Assembly: GCA_900617975.1 (NCBI GenBank)
Contig: UZAE01012913.1
Span: forward strand, 3,189 to 15,741
DNA: 12,553 nt
Direction: 5' to 3'
From: Rodentolepis nana
Lineage: Eukaryota; Platyhelminthes; Cestoda; Cyclophyllidea; Hymenolepididae
Under the pieces are notes generated by a model. It was not told the DNA's origin. It did not search any database and worked only from the letters and a program-made list of their open reading frames with translations. Position numbers and translations under genes: made by a program. Positions 1 through 8,569 of the stretch are shown piece by piece. Each line of letters begins with the position of its first letter. Positions within the stretch are counted from its first letter, which is position 1.

Positions 1-586
1 CGCGCGCTGAGGTTAATTACGGACAATAAAAATCAGAATGTAAAAGTTGTAGACCCAGGCGCAATAAAATGATGAACGCGCAGGAAAGTTCATTGGCCCC
101 AGGCGAGAAGAGAACAGTCTAATTGCAAATTCCGCACACCAACCCAAACACACACACACACACACACACTCAAACGTTCAAATAAACAATGAAAAAATGA
201 ATTCAAAGATTTTTCGAGTAAACAGATGTAGGAAAAGAAGTAGACAAAAAGTTAGTAAGTAGAGGAATGGCATTTCCGAACAGTCACCATACACCATACT
301 AACCTGATTTTCGCTTAGCGACTTCACTCCAATGGCTTTGCAACCTTCATGCTGTAGTGAGTGATAAAAAACACCCTTGACCTTTAAACTCTTTATTGAT
401 TTCTGAGCTACTTAGTTTCTGTGTGTTGAACTATACTGTACCCCGTCAGTTGGGTGCAAGTTTCAGCTTGGGCGCTTTTAAAGCAGACGCCGTGGCCATT
501 GTTCACTCTCACTATAGACAACTGCTACCGTTTCTCCACGCCGTAGGAAGTGGAGAGATAATACCCTAGAACTCCACTAAAATAAG
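1..586. other. Arrestin intron, downstream of the last visible exon
   Basis: No gene is supported. The stretch contains a CA microsatellite (147-169) and, on the minus strand, an exon-like segment at 305-352 that I do not accept because its reading phase does not fit arrestin. The sequence from about 480 to 560 is GC-richer than its surroundings but has no family I recognise. Confidence 0.5.
147..169. repeat. (CA)n microsatellite
   Basis: An uninterrupted CA dinucleotide run of about 11 units follows a short AACCC stretch. It is probably polymorphic. Confidence 0.95.
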
Positions 587-784
587 AATATTATTATTAT
601 TATTTCAAATGGCAGGCTTTATGATATTTATCATTAGCCCTTAATCTTTGACTTCAGCTTCCCCCAAGAGGGGGGGGGTACATTTATAGCAGTTAATTAA
701 TAGTAATTCATTAGCTGTCTTCTTGCTTCCCAGTATCTTTGGCTTTCCGTCCTTGTCTTTAGGGCTGGACACCGAATCAGGTGG
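587..784 (-). mobile_element. 5'-truncated LINE copy, 3' end with (AAT)n tail
   Basis: Read on the minus strand, this segment is the same element as 8321-8640 (plus), with over 90 percent identity by eye in the shared parts. It starts inside ORF2 at CACCTGATTCGGTG and keeps HLIRCPALKTRTESQRYW, then EARRQLMNYY and a TAA stop (697-699). A 3' UTR and a tail of AAT repeats (587-603) follow. The longer copy has KTTTVSQ and NCY at the matching places, so both copies keep the frame. AATAAG occurs at 581-586 and again at 785-790, exactly where homology to the other copy ends, so it is a likely 6-bp target-site duplication. A 5'-truncated insert with a microsatellite tail is typical of CR1/Jockey/I-type LINEs. 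The copy is in the same orientation as the arrestin gene. It carries a block of about 30 bases (roughly 645-680) that the longer copy lacks. Confidence 0.85.
670..678. repeat. G9 homopolymer inside the LINE 3' UTR
   Basis: Nine G on the plus strand, C on the element's sense strand, mark the start of the shared 3' tail in this LINE copy. The pyrimidine-rich position is also C/T-rich in the two tail-sharing repeats. Confidence 0.8.
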
Positions 785-979
785 AATAAGCAAAATATAA
801 AATGACTGTCATGATTTCATCTTTAATTATTCGTTGCAAACTGAAAAGTTAGTTGGAAATTTAAAAAATGGGCAAATTCGCCGATCAAAATCTAGAAGAA
901 ATCTAAACAGAAGTAAGTAGCTTAAAGTGTATATATAGATATATTTAAGATTTTCAGCAAAAGTTTGTCTCTCACTCAC
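785..979. other. Arrestin intron, no recognisable content
   Basis: AT-rich intronic sequence lies between the LINE insertion and the donor site of the 980-1064 exon. It contains a short TA-rich stretch near 929-945. Nothing else is seen. Confidence 0.6.
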
Positions 980-1064
980 CAATTAACTTGATTTTCTTAA
1001 CAGTCTTGGTTGAGTTATTGTCCACCAACACATTCACGACTATTGATTCACCGTGGAAGTATTT
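980..1064 (-). CDS. Arrestin, internal exon (C-domain start, KKIK)
   Basis: The third visible arrestin exon is 85 bases, joined in phase 0 to the DKQ end of the previous exon. It encodes KYFHGESIVVNVLV, then DNNSTKTVKKIKLI, plus one base G. DKQ-KYFHGE across the junction reproduces the family's LDK..YYHGE. NNS.KTVKKIK is a hallmark arrestin strand, and its last Lys aligns with the Lys of the inositol-phosphate site known in beta-arrestin 2 (Lys233). The acceptor is ctatgtag with a modest pyrimidine tract, and the donor is GTGAGT. The exon ends in phase 1, so the next exon should begin with two bases giving Val, then RQ.ADICLF. No such stretch exists in 1-979, so the next exon lies beyond the left edge. 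A long G run (sense strand) sits 64 bases upstream of the acceptor. Confidence 0.94.
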
Positions 1065-1128
1065 CTACATAGGCAAGAAAATAAACAATGAATTTTTATT
1101 ATGTCTGGGCTAAACGGCAACATAAAGA

Positions 1129-1167
1129 CCCCCCCCCCCCCCCCCCCCCCCCCACCCCTCCCCTCCC
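1129..1167. repeat. C25 homopolymer and C-rich tract beside a splice acceptor
   Basis: A run of 25 C (1129-1153) is followed by ACCCCTCCCCTCCC. On the arrestin sense strand this is GGGAGGGGAGGGGT followed by G25, a textbook G-quadruplex pattern. It ends 64 bases upstream of the acceptor of the 980-1064 exon. The homopolymer length may be inexact in the assembly. Confidence 0.9.
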
Positions 1168-2064
1168 TTAATCATTGCCATCAAGCTAAACAAACGGACA
1201 CCAAGACTTGTCAACCAGAAGTCATTAAATCGTCATACGATGGAGGAACGCTGACAGATCTGTCCTTAAAATAATTCCTTCAAAGTTGACTACAAAATCA
1301 GCAAACTGCATAAACTATGGCAGTCTCCTCGTGACAACATTTAAATAGGCCATATACTTTGGAGATAAAACAGCTAGAGTCAACTGAATAATTCGAAATT
1401 GCAATATCTGAATCAGAAGAGGGTACACATTCAGGATCAAAGTAATCAAGGAGGATTTTAAATAGTCAAGAGCCCACAGGGCATCTACTGAAAATGAACA
1501 AAGTGATCCGAAAATAAATGTCAGAGGAGTCTGTCTGAAGTACCTGATCTAACAGTTCCATTCATTTGGAATAGCGAAGATGATAGGACACTCTAACACC
1601 AACAATAACGCGTGAAAATGGTAGATAAATAGAGAAAATTTGATTTCGATAAGCCGCCACGGCTTTGAGGAAGACTTGTGTAGAGATAAAAGAAAAGATT
1701 CACAAAAACTATTGAAGCAATTGGCACACGCCAAGAATGTACAACACGTGAATTCGCTTGATTTAAACAAACACACCGTGAAGACAAATTGCACCCCACC
1801 CCACCCCACCCCCTTGATGTGAAATTTGATTTTAGCAAGTGAATCACTATGAAGTGATTTCGGAACTAAGCCAAGCTTACCCAATTTCACTCCTATGAAC
1901 ACACTACTAATACTTCTCCAACCAATTTGCATGAAGGAAGCACTCAATTTGAGAAAAGGAAAGGCCTCAGAGAGAGAAAAGCCATTCAATTACTCAGAAT
2001 GAACCAGTATGATGGGTGGTCCACAACATTAGGTACGCATCGACAAACACGAATTTTATAACCA

Positions 2065-2075
2065 CCCCCCCCCCC
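2065..2075. repeat. C11 homopolymer
   Basis: Eleven consecutive C lie about 50 bases before the start of the tail-sharing repeat. Confidence 0.9.
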
Positions 2076-2122
2076 ACTTAATTTAATAGACGCGCATTTG
2101 CAATTAATTACATTCATAACCC

Positions 2123-2435
2123 GGGGTTGACGATAGACCTACCTCCACGTGGTGCACCCTGGGCAACGTATACTCATACGGCAAAATTGTCTATTAACTG
2201 GCAGTTGACTTTTGACTCCAAACTACCAGGACCCCACTGGATGCCATATTTCACCACTTTCCCAGTACTAATCTTTTCTTTTCTCTGACTTTTTGTCTGT
2301 CTGTCCGTATCTTTTACGTCCATGAATCATTGATCTGTCCCGTCTCTCAACTTTTTGTCACTTGGATATTAATCCTCCTCTCTGGGAAGCCCAAAGTCAG
2401 CTAAAGGGCTAATGATAACTATCTAAATAAACATC
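2123..2435 (+). repeat. Interspersed repeat, copy 1, with LINE-like 3' tail
   Basis: This aligns with 7827-8135 in the same orientation. Shared blocks are CGATAGAC.TACCTCCACG, GGCAGTTGACTT, ACTCCAAACTACCA and a pyrimidine-rich middle. The two also share an end with AAGTCA.CTAAAGGG, followed by CTAATGATAA. The final 50 bases (about 2375-2424) also match the 3' end of the LINE copies. The copy carries a 29-base segment after CCACG that copy 2 lacks, and it lost about 20 bases near the tail. No tRNA-like A or B box is visible, so it is not a clear tRNA SINE. It could be a SINE with a LINE-derived tail, or the 3' UTR of a related LINE. It lies in the arrestin intron, antisense to the gene. No target-site duplication could be found. 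Confidence 0.75.
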
Positions 2436-2735
2436 CGAACCACCAAACCCATTTTGTCATGAAATCCTAAAAGATTAGAGAAATCTTGAAAAAGCCGAGT
2501 TTTCAGTAACAACGACAAAACTGTGAGTGCCTCGACAAATAAACGGATCAACAAAAACGGTGCTTAAGTTGTTAAGGAAAAAAGATAGGGCGACCTAGGT
2601 TAATAATGTCGTATTGTTCGGAATTAGCAACAAAAGACCTGAATGACAACCCCCACAACAATAGAGAGTAGACATCAAACAACGCCCCCGATAAAAAAAC
2701 ATATTCGACTAAAGCATACACGAAAAAATGCAGAC
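2436..2735. other. Arrestin intron, donor-side part
   Basis: AT-rich intronic sequence lies between the interspersed repeat and the donor of the 2736-2871 exon. Nothing recognisable is seen. Confidence 0.6.
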
Positions 2736-2871
2736 CTGTTTATCAAGGGAGGCTTCAACACGCAGACTGCCAAGGCTCATGAGAAAGTCACGAACCACCT
2801 CGGCAGTTGGCTGGGGTCCTGCCTCGTCGGGAGCGAAGGTCAACTTTCGGACGATCATCCGGACGGAGTTG
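2736..2871 (-). CDS. Arrestin, internal exon (phosphate sensor and interdomain hinge)
   Basis: The second visible arrestin exon is 136 bases. The acceptor is strong (acttttgcag), and the first base completes Arg with CG from the previous exon. Then 45 codons run NSVRMIVRKLTFAPDEAG, PQPTAEVVRDFLMSLGS, LRVEASLDKQ, ending in phase 0. NSVR carries the Arg equivalent to Arg175 of bovine visual arrestin, the polar-core phosphate sensor. APDEAGPQPTAE is the hinge between the two arrestin domains, and DFLMS...LEASLDK begins the C-domain. The family pattern is followed without gaps. The donor is weak (CAG|gtctgc), unlike the other two exons. Because 136 is not a multiple of three, skipping this exon would shift the frame and remove the sensor. 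The identity is very secure; the subclass is not, since GPQPTAE occurs in both beta and visual arrestins. Confidence 0.95.
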
Positions 2872-3276
2872 CTGCAAAAGTAAAGAGAAAAGACAATTGA
2901 GTTTTCCATTGCAAGGAATACCACCACCACCACCGCCACGACCTTGGAGCTTTTGGGCGGCATTTAAATTTTCATTGCAAAAAAATCTAGTAAACAGTAA
3001 ATTCTATGTGTACTAATTACTACGCTCAACCAAGAACTTACATTTCCTGATAATACATTAGATCGCATCTGAAAAAATACCCAATGGAGGCAATGAGGTA
3101 AAAAAATCATCGTATAACGGTAAATTTAGCAGATCTAATGGAATGTGAAGACAGATTAGAAACTACTTGGTTGCAAGTCCTACCTTTCGAGATGACGAAG
3201 GAAGAAGGCATCCGAAACCCTGTATTTCAAGAGTGAACATGTTACTTTTGGAAGTTGGTGAAAAATGACTTTGAAC

Positions 3277-3286
3277 GGGGGGGGGG
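3277..3286. repeat. G10 homopolymer
   Basis: Ten consecutive G on the plus strand within the arrestin intron. Confidence 0.9.
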
Positions 3287-4893
3287 TTAAGAAGCCAAAT
3301 TTCAAAGTCTTTTTTGTAACAACCTCATCAGTTGTACTCAAAGTACACACCTTCAAAAGAGCTTATTCACTATTGACTCTAGTGTAGGTACTAGAACTTC
3401 GTAATATACTAAATAGTCAATTCTATAACAAACTTTTACTGTATTCTGTAAGGGTATACTAACAACATAAAACTACAATTTGCTATCAATCGAGTTCTCA
3501 CGACTAAAGCCAGATCAGTATTTCAGCGCCATTTGTCAATAGGGCTGAGAATTGCATTTCATTTAACAATTAATTATCATTAAATTAGTAATTTAATGTT
3601 GGGAAATAGGCTCCCCATTCTTAGTACTCAACTCGGAGAAAATGATTGCTACTAGCACATTTAGAGCTCTACTAATGAGAACTTCTAACTTGGTGGGCAA
3701 GATAAACTATGCTTTAGGAATGCATGAGAGAAACGGAGCAGTGTTTGTAAAATAAAAATTTTTTTAACAGATTCGTTCTTTTTTCTAGAATACTGAAAAC
3801 AGCTTACAGAGCTCTGTTAACTCAAACATTTTAGCTATCTCTTTATAATTAGGCTAAAACTGTACACAAACGAACCGCAGGCAAACATAGTGCTTCCTCA
3901 ACAATTGAAAAGAATTAGAACAGAATTCATTGGTTTTCTGGTGAAGGTCTATAAAATCATTGTTTATTTGTTGCCACACTGTATAGCTTACTTAATAGAG
4001 GAAATAGCATAGGTAAAACGATCAGCAAACACGAAAGATAGTAAAATTTTGAACCCAAGTGTCATGTAAGGCAACCCGACTCCTCATCCATAGGAAGGGG
4101 AAGAAGAAGAGGAGGAACTGATACAAACAACAATATTGGCACTTCTTGATTACACCATTCCAGTCGATGAGGATTGGAACGACATTGAGAAAGCCACTCG
4201 AAGCAATCCAAGTAACAATTCGTTAAATTTGAACTTTGGAATGTAAAACAACCATCTGGAAAATACTGCACAATCCAATTTCAATAAAACAACATATGAA
4301 AGCTGACTCTTCCATATCTTGGAGACAATTTCTACACCTTTCATATCATCTCCTCTTTAATACTCATCCCACCCCTTGTTAATCGAGTCCGATTGCTTCT
4401 CTCAATTAATTATTCCGCAATGCTATCCCACAATTAATGGATAAAAAATATAGTTAAACAAACACACAAGGACACACATTAATCGGTAGGTTTGACTTGC
4501 GGCCGATGCGGTTGTAGCTGAGAAGGCAATTTGAGTAGTCTTACGGAAATTCAAAATTCAATGCTATTGAAACCATGAGAACAAGAGTGTGATAAAAGTG
4601 TTTGAGGAACTTCATATGAACGAAGAGAGCTCACGTTGCAATATTTTCCGCTTAGCAGGACTCGAGTTAATGCCCACACAAATTCCTCCCCCCACCCACT
4701 TGGCAAGCTCACCGTTTTAAAAAAAATAATTTCAAAAAAGTGGAATAAGTATTTATATAGGAGGGTAATGGCAGCTTTAATAATACCCCAGAGAGCACTT
4801 TTCCTATTATAGCTTTAATAAGAGCCAAAAGGCAACTTTAAGTATCCTTCAAACAAAAAATGATTAGATTTGAGTTGCACGGATTTATTATAA

Positions 4894-4921
4894 ATCTGAC
4901 AAACAGTGAGATTTGTCAGAT
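4894..4921. repeat. Short perfect inverted repeat (hairpin)
   Basis: ATCTGACAAA and its exact reverse complement TTTGTCAGAT are separated by eight bases. The arms are 10 bp. No longer terminal repeats surround it, so it is not clearly a MITE. Confidence 0.7.
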
Positions 4922-5957
4922 GCATGCTTCCAATATGCTACGAGATTCATTTAAACTAACTTTAAGAAGAAACGCCATTCGAAAGTAGGTGAAGTTACAA
5001 CAACAAATGGCACTAGATGTCAATATTCATGGAACTTTACAATGTTAACTGTATTTACACAATTGCGTACCGCAAAAGCCGCCTCCACTCCGTTTGAAAC
5101 AAGAAAATAAACTGTGCATGTGGAATAGCCAAAGTTAATAAAAATTGGGTGGCAACACTCATTGGCATGATAAGAGCTGCGTAGGTAGCACAAGTCATAG
5201 CAATAATGGCAGTTGTTACAGTACCATTCCAACCCACACCCTACTTGAACCAATTATAAACGCACAAGGGCAAGTATCAATAAAAAGTTTGATTACTTGG
5301 CCAAAATTAAAACTAGTCCACCATATTTCCAATTATCATAAGAAATAAGAGAAAAACCCATGTGTATGAGGTAATTAATATACCTTGATGTAAAAAACGC
5401 CCTCTCCATAAACAGGGCAAAAAAGTAAATCACGTAAACAAACACAGAGAAGAAAAAAAAGTGAAAGACACCAATCAAGAGGAGGAGAAGAAGTAGCCTA
5501 TGGAGGTGACGTATTTAGGAAGTAAAAGAGTGCTCGAATTCTCTATCGACATGAAATGATCACTGCATTCAAGGGTATGTGCAACCATGAAGCCATCGAC
5601 TGCATGAACTCCGCTATTCGACTTCTCAGTTCGTGTCTCGGAGACTGAATCAATTCCACTATTATTTTATTAACAAACCAGACGCTCTTAATCAATTTCA
5701 TGAATAGTAATGACGATAAATTATAAGGCTTTTTTTCTTTCAACTCTGGACTACCTTCTTACCCCTACCATACAGTGTGACCAAAATAAAAAAGAAACCC
5801 GATGAGTTGTGTTTCGAAGTTCATGGTGAGCACTTTCAGCACTTGCTGAGAACTATTGAATGTTCAGCACAATGTTTGCCACGTATTACAATCTTCATTT
5901 ACGACTTTTAAGCAAAAAAATATATTATATTAATTCACTTGTCTGTACTCACAAGAG

Positions 5958-5967
5958 CCCCCCCCCC
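5958..5967. repeat. C10 homopolymer
   Basis: Ten consecutive C on the plus strand within the arrestin intron. Confidence 0.9.
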
Positions 5968-6094
5968 GGTACTTCAGTAGGTGGATTAGATTACCCAGTT
6001 GGTGACATGGAATCAACAAGATACAGTATTAGAACACTAATGGATGACTATTTGAAGAGAATGAACAAAAAAATGAAAAAAAATACTATTAAAT

Positions 6095-6105
6095 GGGGGG
6101 GGGGG
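6095..6105. repeat. G11 homopolymer
   Basis: Eleven consecutive G sit inside a purine-rich stretch that continues to about 6130. Confidence 0.9.
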
Positions 6106-6786
6106 AAGGAAGAAGACTGCGGTGGGAGGAATGCCTGAAAAACAAGCTGTTTGAATATGATCAAGTGGAAGATGAGAGACTCCCCGGGATTGAAGGGGAA
6201 AATGGAATAAGATACAATACCCCCCAAAAGACAGATGTGTCACTGCAATGAAAATATTAAAAAAATTTAATAGGAAGTCTAAAGGGATATTTCAATTGTA
6301 CTCGAGAGAGAAAATCAGCATTTTCTTATTTTACGCAATAGATTGTCGATTATCGGATTCCAAACCACATGCCTGTAGAGATGGCGTCAATGGAATCATT
6401 GGCCAACTAAGCAGCCAATTCTTTATCATTTACACACGCCTGTGTACAAGCAAATCCACTTTCTTAATATAAAACGGTCGTTTGAACCGCAAATTGCCTC
6501 TTTCTCCTCAACTCTGTGGCCTTACAATTTCCTTGTAGAAAACTGTGATTGTATAAAGGTAAAGTAATGCATCGTGAAGATTCGTTACAGTAACCCCTTT
6601 TAAGGACATCGAACGAACTGAAATGCGTTTTTAACGACCTTAAGGCAAAAAACAATTTTTCGTCTCCGTTTTTCTCAAATCCTCCAGCACCCCTATCACA
6701 CGCACACCAAAACATGACCAGCTTTGTACGGCATCACGTAACAAATAATTCCAAGGAAACGTTAAATAGATTAAATAAACACTAAC

Positions 6787-6854
6787 CGTTTTTGTGCTCT
6801 GGATCCATCTTCATCCACCACGAAGACCTTCAACTCATAGTCCACTCGACAGGG
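6787..6854 (-). CDS. Arrestin, internal exon (end of N-domain)
   Basis: This is the first of three arrestin exons in transcript order. Arrestins bind phosphorylated, activated GPCRs such as rhodopsin, stop G-protein coupling and recruit endocytic or signalling partners. On the minus strand a strong acceptor (pyrimidine tract ending tttcag) precedes 68 coding bases, and the donor is gttagt. In phase 0 it reads PCRVDYELKVF, then VVDEDGSRAQK, plus two bases CG that complete an Arg codon in the next exon. The segment matches the arrestin block usually written GK-PCGVDYE-K-F, just before the phosphate-sensor strand. Other frames do not give this match. The preceding exon, ending the usual LQPG..D.GK stretch, was not found to the right, so the upstream intron exceeds 5.6 kb or leaves the window. 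Visual and beta-arrestin classes cannot be separated from this exon. Confidence 0.9.
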
Positions 6855-7826
6855 CTGAAAGAGAGAAAAGCGATCGCTTGATTTGCACTTTAAAGGCATA
6901 TAGAACACTATGTCTAAGTAGGAGGATTGTTAGGAGGTTTGGAAAATAAGGAAAAGTAGAAACTTCGATATGACGATTGGTTTAATTTGAAAGAGATATC
7001 TAGTCTGGAAACAATTAGCTGCATATGCAGTAACAGCAAGCAAAAGACGAGATCTACCAACGAAGTAGACGACGTATCAAACTTACAGTGATCTAAGTGA
7101 TCAGCATGGGACCATTCTCGATCACACCAAATCCAATGAACTTTACCTAACTGTAGGTTTAATGAAACCGATGTACGTACATTCTTTCGCTTCCTATAAA
7201 TCACTTGTCTACTTCAAATCCAGAGCTCAAAAAAATCAAAAATAGCGCTGAAAATGACTGTGGCTTTGAAGTTCCAAGTAACTTAGTCAACTAGTCGATT
7301 TCATGACCTTTTAATAGATTATTAAAATATTTCGATGTGTGGAGGGGAGAAAGATAGCGTTAATGAACCGATCAGAGTTGAAGACAAATCATTCAAAACA
7401 ATCTTTACTTTACCAATCGCAATTCTGTTAGATGACAAACCGTACAAAAACGAAATAGCGTTTAAGGTTGTCATAGAAATGGCGTAACAAAATAAGGCGC
7501 TTTCAAACTATCAAATATAACATTAACAACAAAAATACCCTATTGAGTTATTATTTACGGAATATCCGAGTAATCTACACAATTCTCCATGGGATCAGTG
7601 TACAATAATAATTCCAAGTTAAACAAATGCAGATCACATTAGCATATACGCAAATGAGCGATGTTTATCGAAATATAAAACGACAAAGCTGGAACATCGC
7701 CATTATGTGCTGCATTTATAGATGGGGTTTAAGCAAAATATACAGTCCACCCCACCTCGCATCTCCCCAAGTGCAAATATAATGAGGACATTTTTTCGGA
7801 GTAGTGTAAAGGTTACATTAGGAAGG
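6855..7826. other. Arrestin upstream intron, no recognised gene
   Basis: The sequence begins with the pyrimidine tract and acceptor for the 6787-6854 exon (minus strand) and continues as AT-rich intron. A minus-strand open frame near 6914-7204 contains an exon-like piece bounded by AG and GT (about 7085-7152). Its peptide does not resemble arrestin or any family I know. Nothing else is seen. Confidence 0.55.
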
Positions 7827-8135
7827 AGGGGTACGATAGACTTACCTCCACGGCAAAAAAGTCTACCAACCGGCAGTTGACTTCTGACTTCAAACTACCA
7901 TCACCCCACTCTATGTCATATTCCACTACTTCCACCTCACCTTTTTTTCTACCTTTATGGCTGTCTCGTTTACATAATTGAGGCACTCTTTTGTTACCCC
8001 CTCCCCCTCCTCTCTCGAGTTTTTTTTTCATTTTGATTTTTCCTTCCCCTCTGTGAAGCCTGAAGTCAACTAAAGGGCTAATGATAACCATCGAAACGTC
8101 TGCCATGTGATATAAATAAAAGTGTTAGTAAACGA
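7827..8135 (+). repeat. Interspersed repeat, copy 2, with LINE-like 3' tail
   Basis: Second copy of the family at 2123-2435, in the same orientation. It has a fuller 3' end: after AAAGGGCTAATGATAA it continues CCATCGAAACGTCTGCCATG and a TAAATAAA-rich end. The CTGCCAT portion is shared with the LINE 3' end (TAAAGCCTGCCATTTG). The reverse strand is open across about 100 codons (7813-8106) and has a perfect-looking donor, GAG|GTAAGT, at about 7845. The reverse-strand peptide (VVEYDIEWGDGSLKSEV) is also readable in copy 1, but most differences between the copies change the amino acid. I therefore do not call it coding. The copy lies 185 bases before the longer LINE fragment, in the same orientation. 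Confidence 0.75.
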
Positions 8136-8320
8136 GGGGGAGAAGCAGTTCCATGAGCTCAACCCTCAGAGGTAAATATTAGCGTTCTGTGCGTCCAAAT
8201 GCAGACCTCGCTGAGATCTCTCTTCATTGTACAAGAATTTGAGAAAACGATGTACACTCTTGTGGCCAATTTGTACGTTTTGCACGACTTTAAATTACTA
8301 GAAGCCAATATTCTAATCCC
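8136..8320. other. Spacer between the two retroelement copies
   Basis: Unique-looking sequence of 185 bases. Its last 11 bases, ATTCTAATCCC (8310-8320), are probably the left target-site duplication of the following LINE insertion. Confidence 0.5.
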
Positions 8321-8569
8321 GTGGCACTCTCCGACATAGCCGACTGGCTGAGAATCGAAGCCGTTGCTGAGTTTAGACTAGATGCCGGACACGATTGCTT
8401 GGCAAAACACCTTCACAGATTAGGAGTATACACTCAACCCACATGCCCTCTATGTAACCTACAGGAGAAAATGGAGAAGACCCACCTGATTCGGTGTCCA
8501 GCCTTAAAGACAACGACGGTAAGCCAGAGATACTGGGAAGCAAGAAGACAGCTAATGAATTGCTATTAA
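8321..8569 (+). pseudogene. LINE ORF2 C-terminal fragment with CCHC-type zinc knuckle
   Basis: 82 codons with no internal stop form the very end of a non-LTR retrotransposon polyprotein (endonuclease-reverse transcriptase). Near residues 14-33 the sequence AVAEFRLDAGHDCLAKHLHR is the conserved block that follows the RT thumb in insect Jockey/I-like elements. Residues Cys42, Cys45, His55 and Cys59 (CPLC...HLIRC) form the usual terminal zinc knuckle. RYWEARRQLM near the end matches the YW.AR..M ending common in that group. Endonuclease and RT domains are absent because the insertion is truncated, so no active protein is expected. The first codon shown is GTG and is simply where the insertion begins, not a start codon. 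The assignment to LINE ORF2 is secure; the clade name is from memory and approximate. Confidence 0.85.

Larger units (their letters stand above)
1065..2122. other. Arrestin intron, left part
   Basis: Apart from the C-rich tract near the acceptor and a C11 run at 2065-2075, no repeat family or exon is recognisable. Open frames of 60-146 codons near 1549-1989 occur on both strands. They lack family resemblance, have low-complexity composition and overlap one another, so I treat them as chance. Confidence 0.6.
2872..6786. other. Arrestin intron of 3,915 bases
   Basis: This interval is bounded by the acceptor of the hinge exon (strong pyrimidine tract, acttttgcag on the minus strand) and the donor of the 6787-6854 exon (gttagt). 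The two exons join in frame, so no coding exon is required between them. I looked for arrestin blocks here on both strands and saw none. Contents noticed are homopolymers at 3277-3286 (G10), 5958-5967 (C10) and 6095-6105 (G11), a purine-rich stretch at 4092-4117, a short hairpin at 4894-4921, and two copies of AGCTTTAATAA near 4780-4820. The small open frames do not look like proteins. Confidence 0.7.

Noticed and set aside
305..352. Minus-strand segment with an AG acceptor and gttagt donor reading HEGCKAIGVKSLSENQ, considered as the next arrestin exon.
   Set aside because: The 980-1064 exon ends in phase 1; joining G to this segment gives an immediate TGA. The peptide also does not match the expected VRQ.ADICLF block. 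It is probably a chance splice-site pair, or an unrelated exon that cannot be identified.
1549..1989. 146-codon minus-strand open frame in the intron.
   Set aside because: No domain, no family resemblance, a composition typical of AT-rich chance frames, and overlap with open frames on both strands. It lies between two arrestin exons that already join in frame.
2643..3016. Plus-strand open frames of 69 and 85 codons.
   Set aside because: They are antisense shadows of the arrestin hinge exon.
7085..7152. Minus-strand open piece with acceptor ctacag and donor gtaagt reading LGKVHWIWCDREWSHADH.
   Set aside because: It does not fit arrestin and no family is recognised. The acceptor has a poor pyrimidine tract.
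8078..8100. CTAATGA ... GAAAC GTC order in the repeat tail, reminiscent of a hammerhead ribozyme as found in Penelope-like elements.
   Set aside because: The invariant G of CUGANGA is replaced by A, and the intervening bases cannot form stem II. The LINE version of the tail lacks GAAAC altogether.
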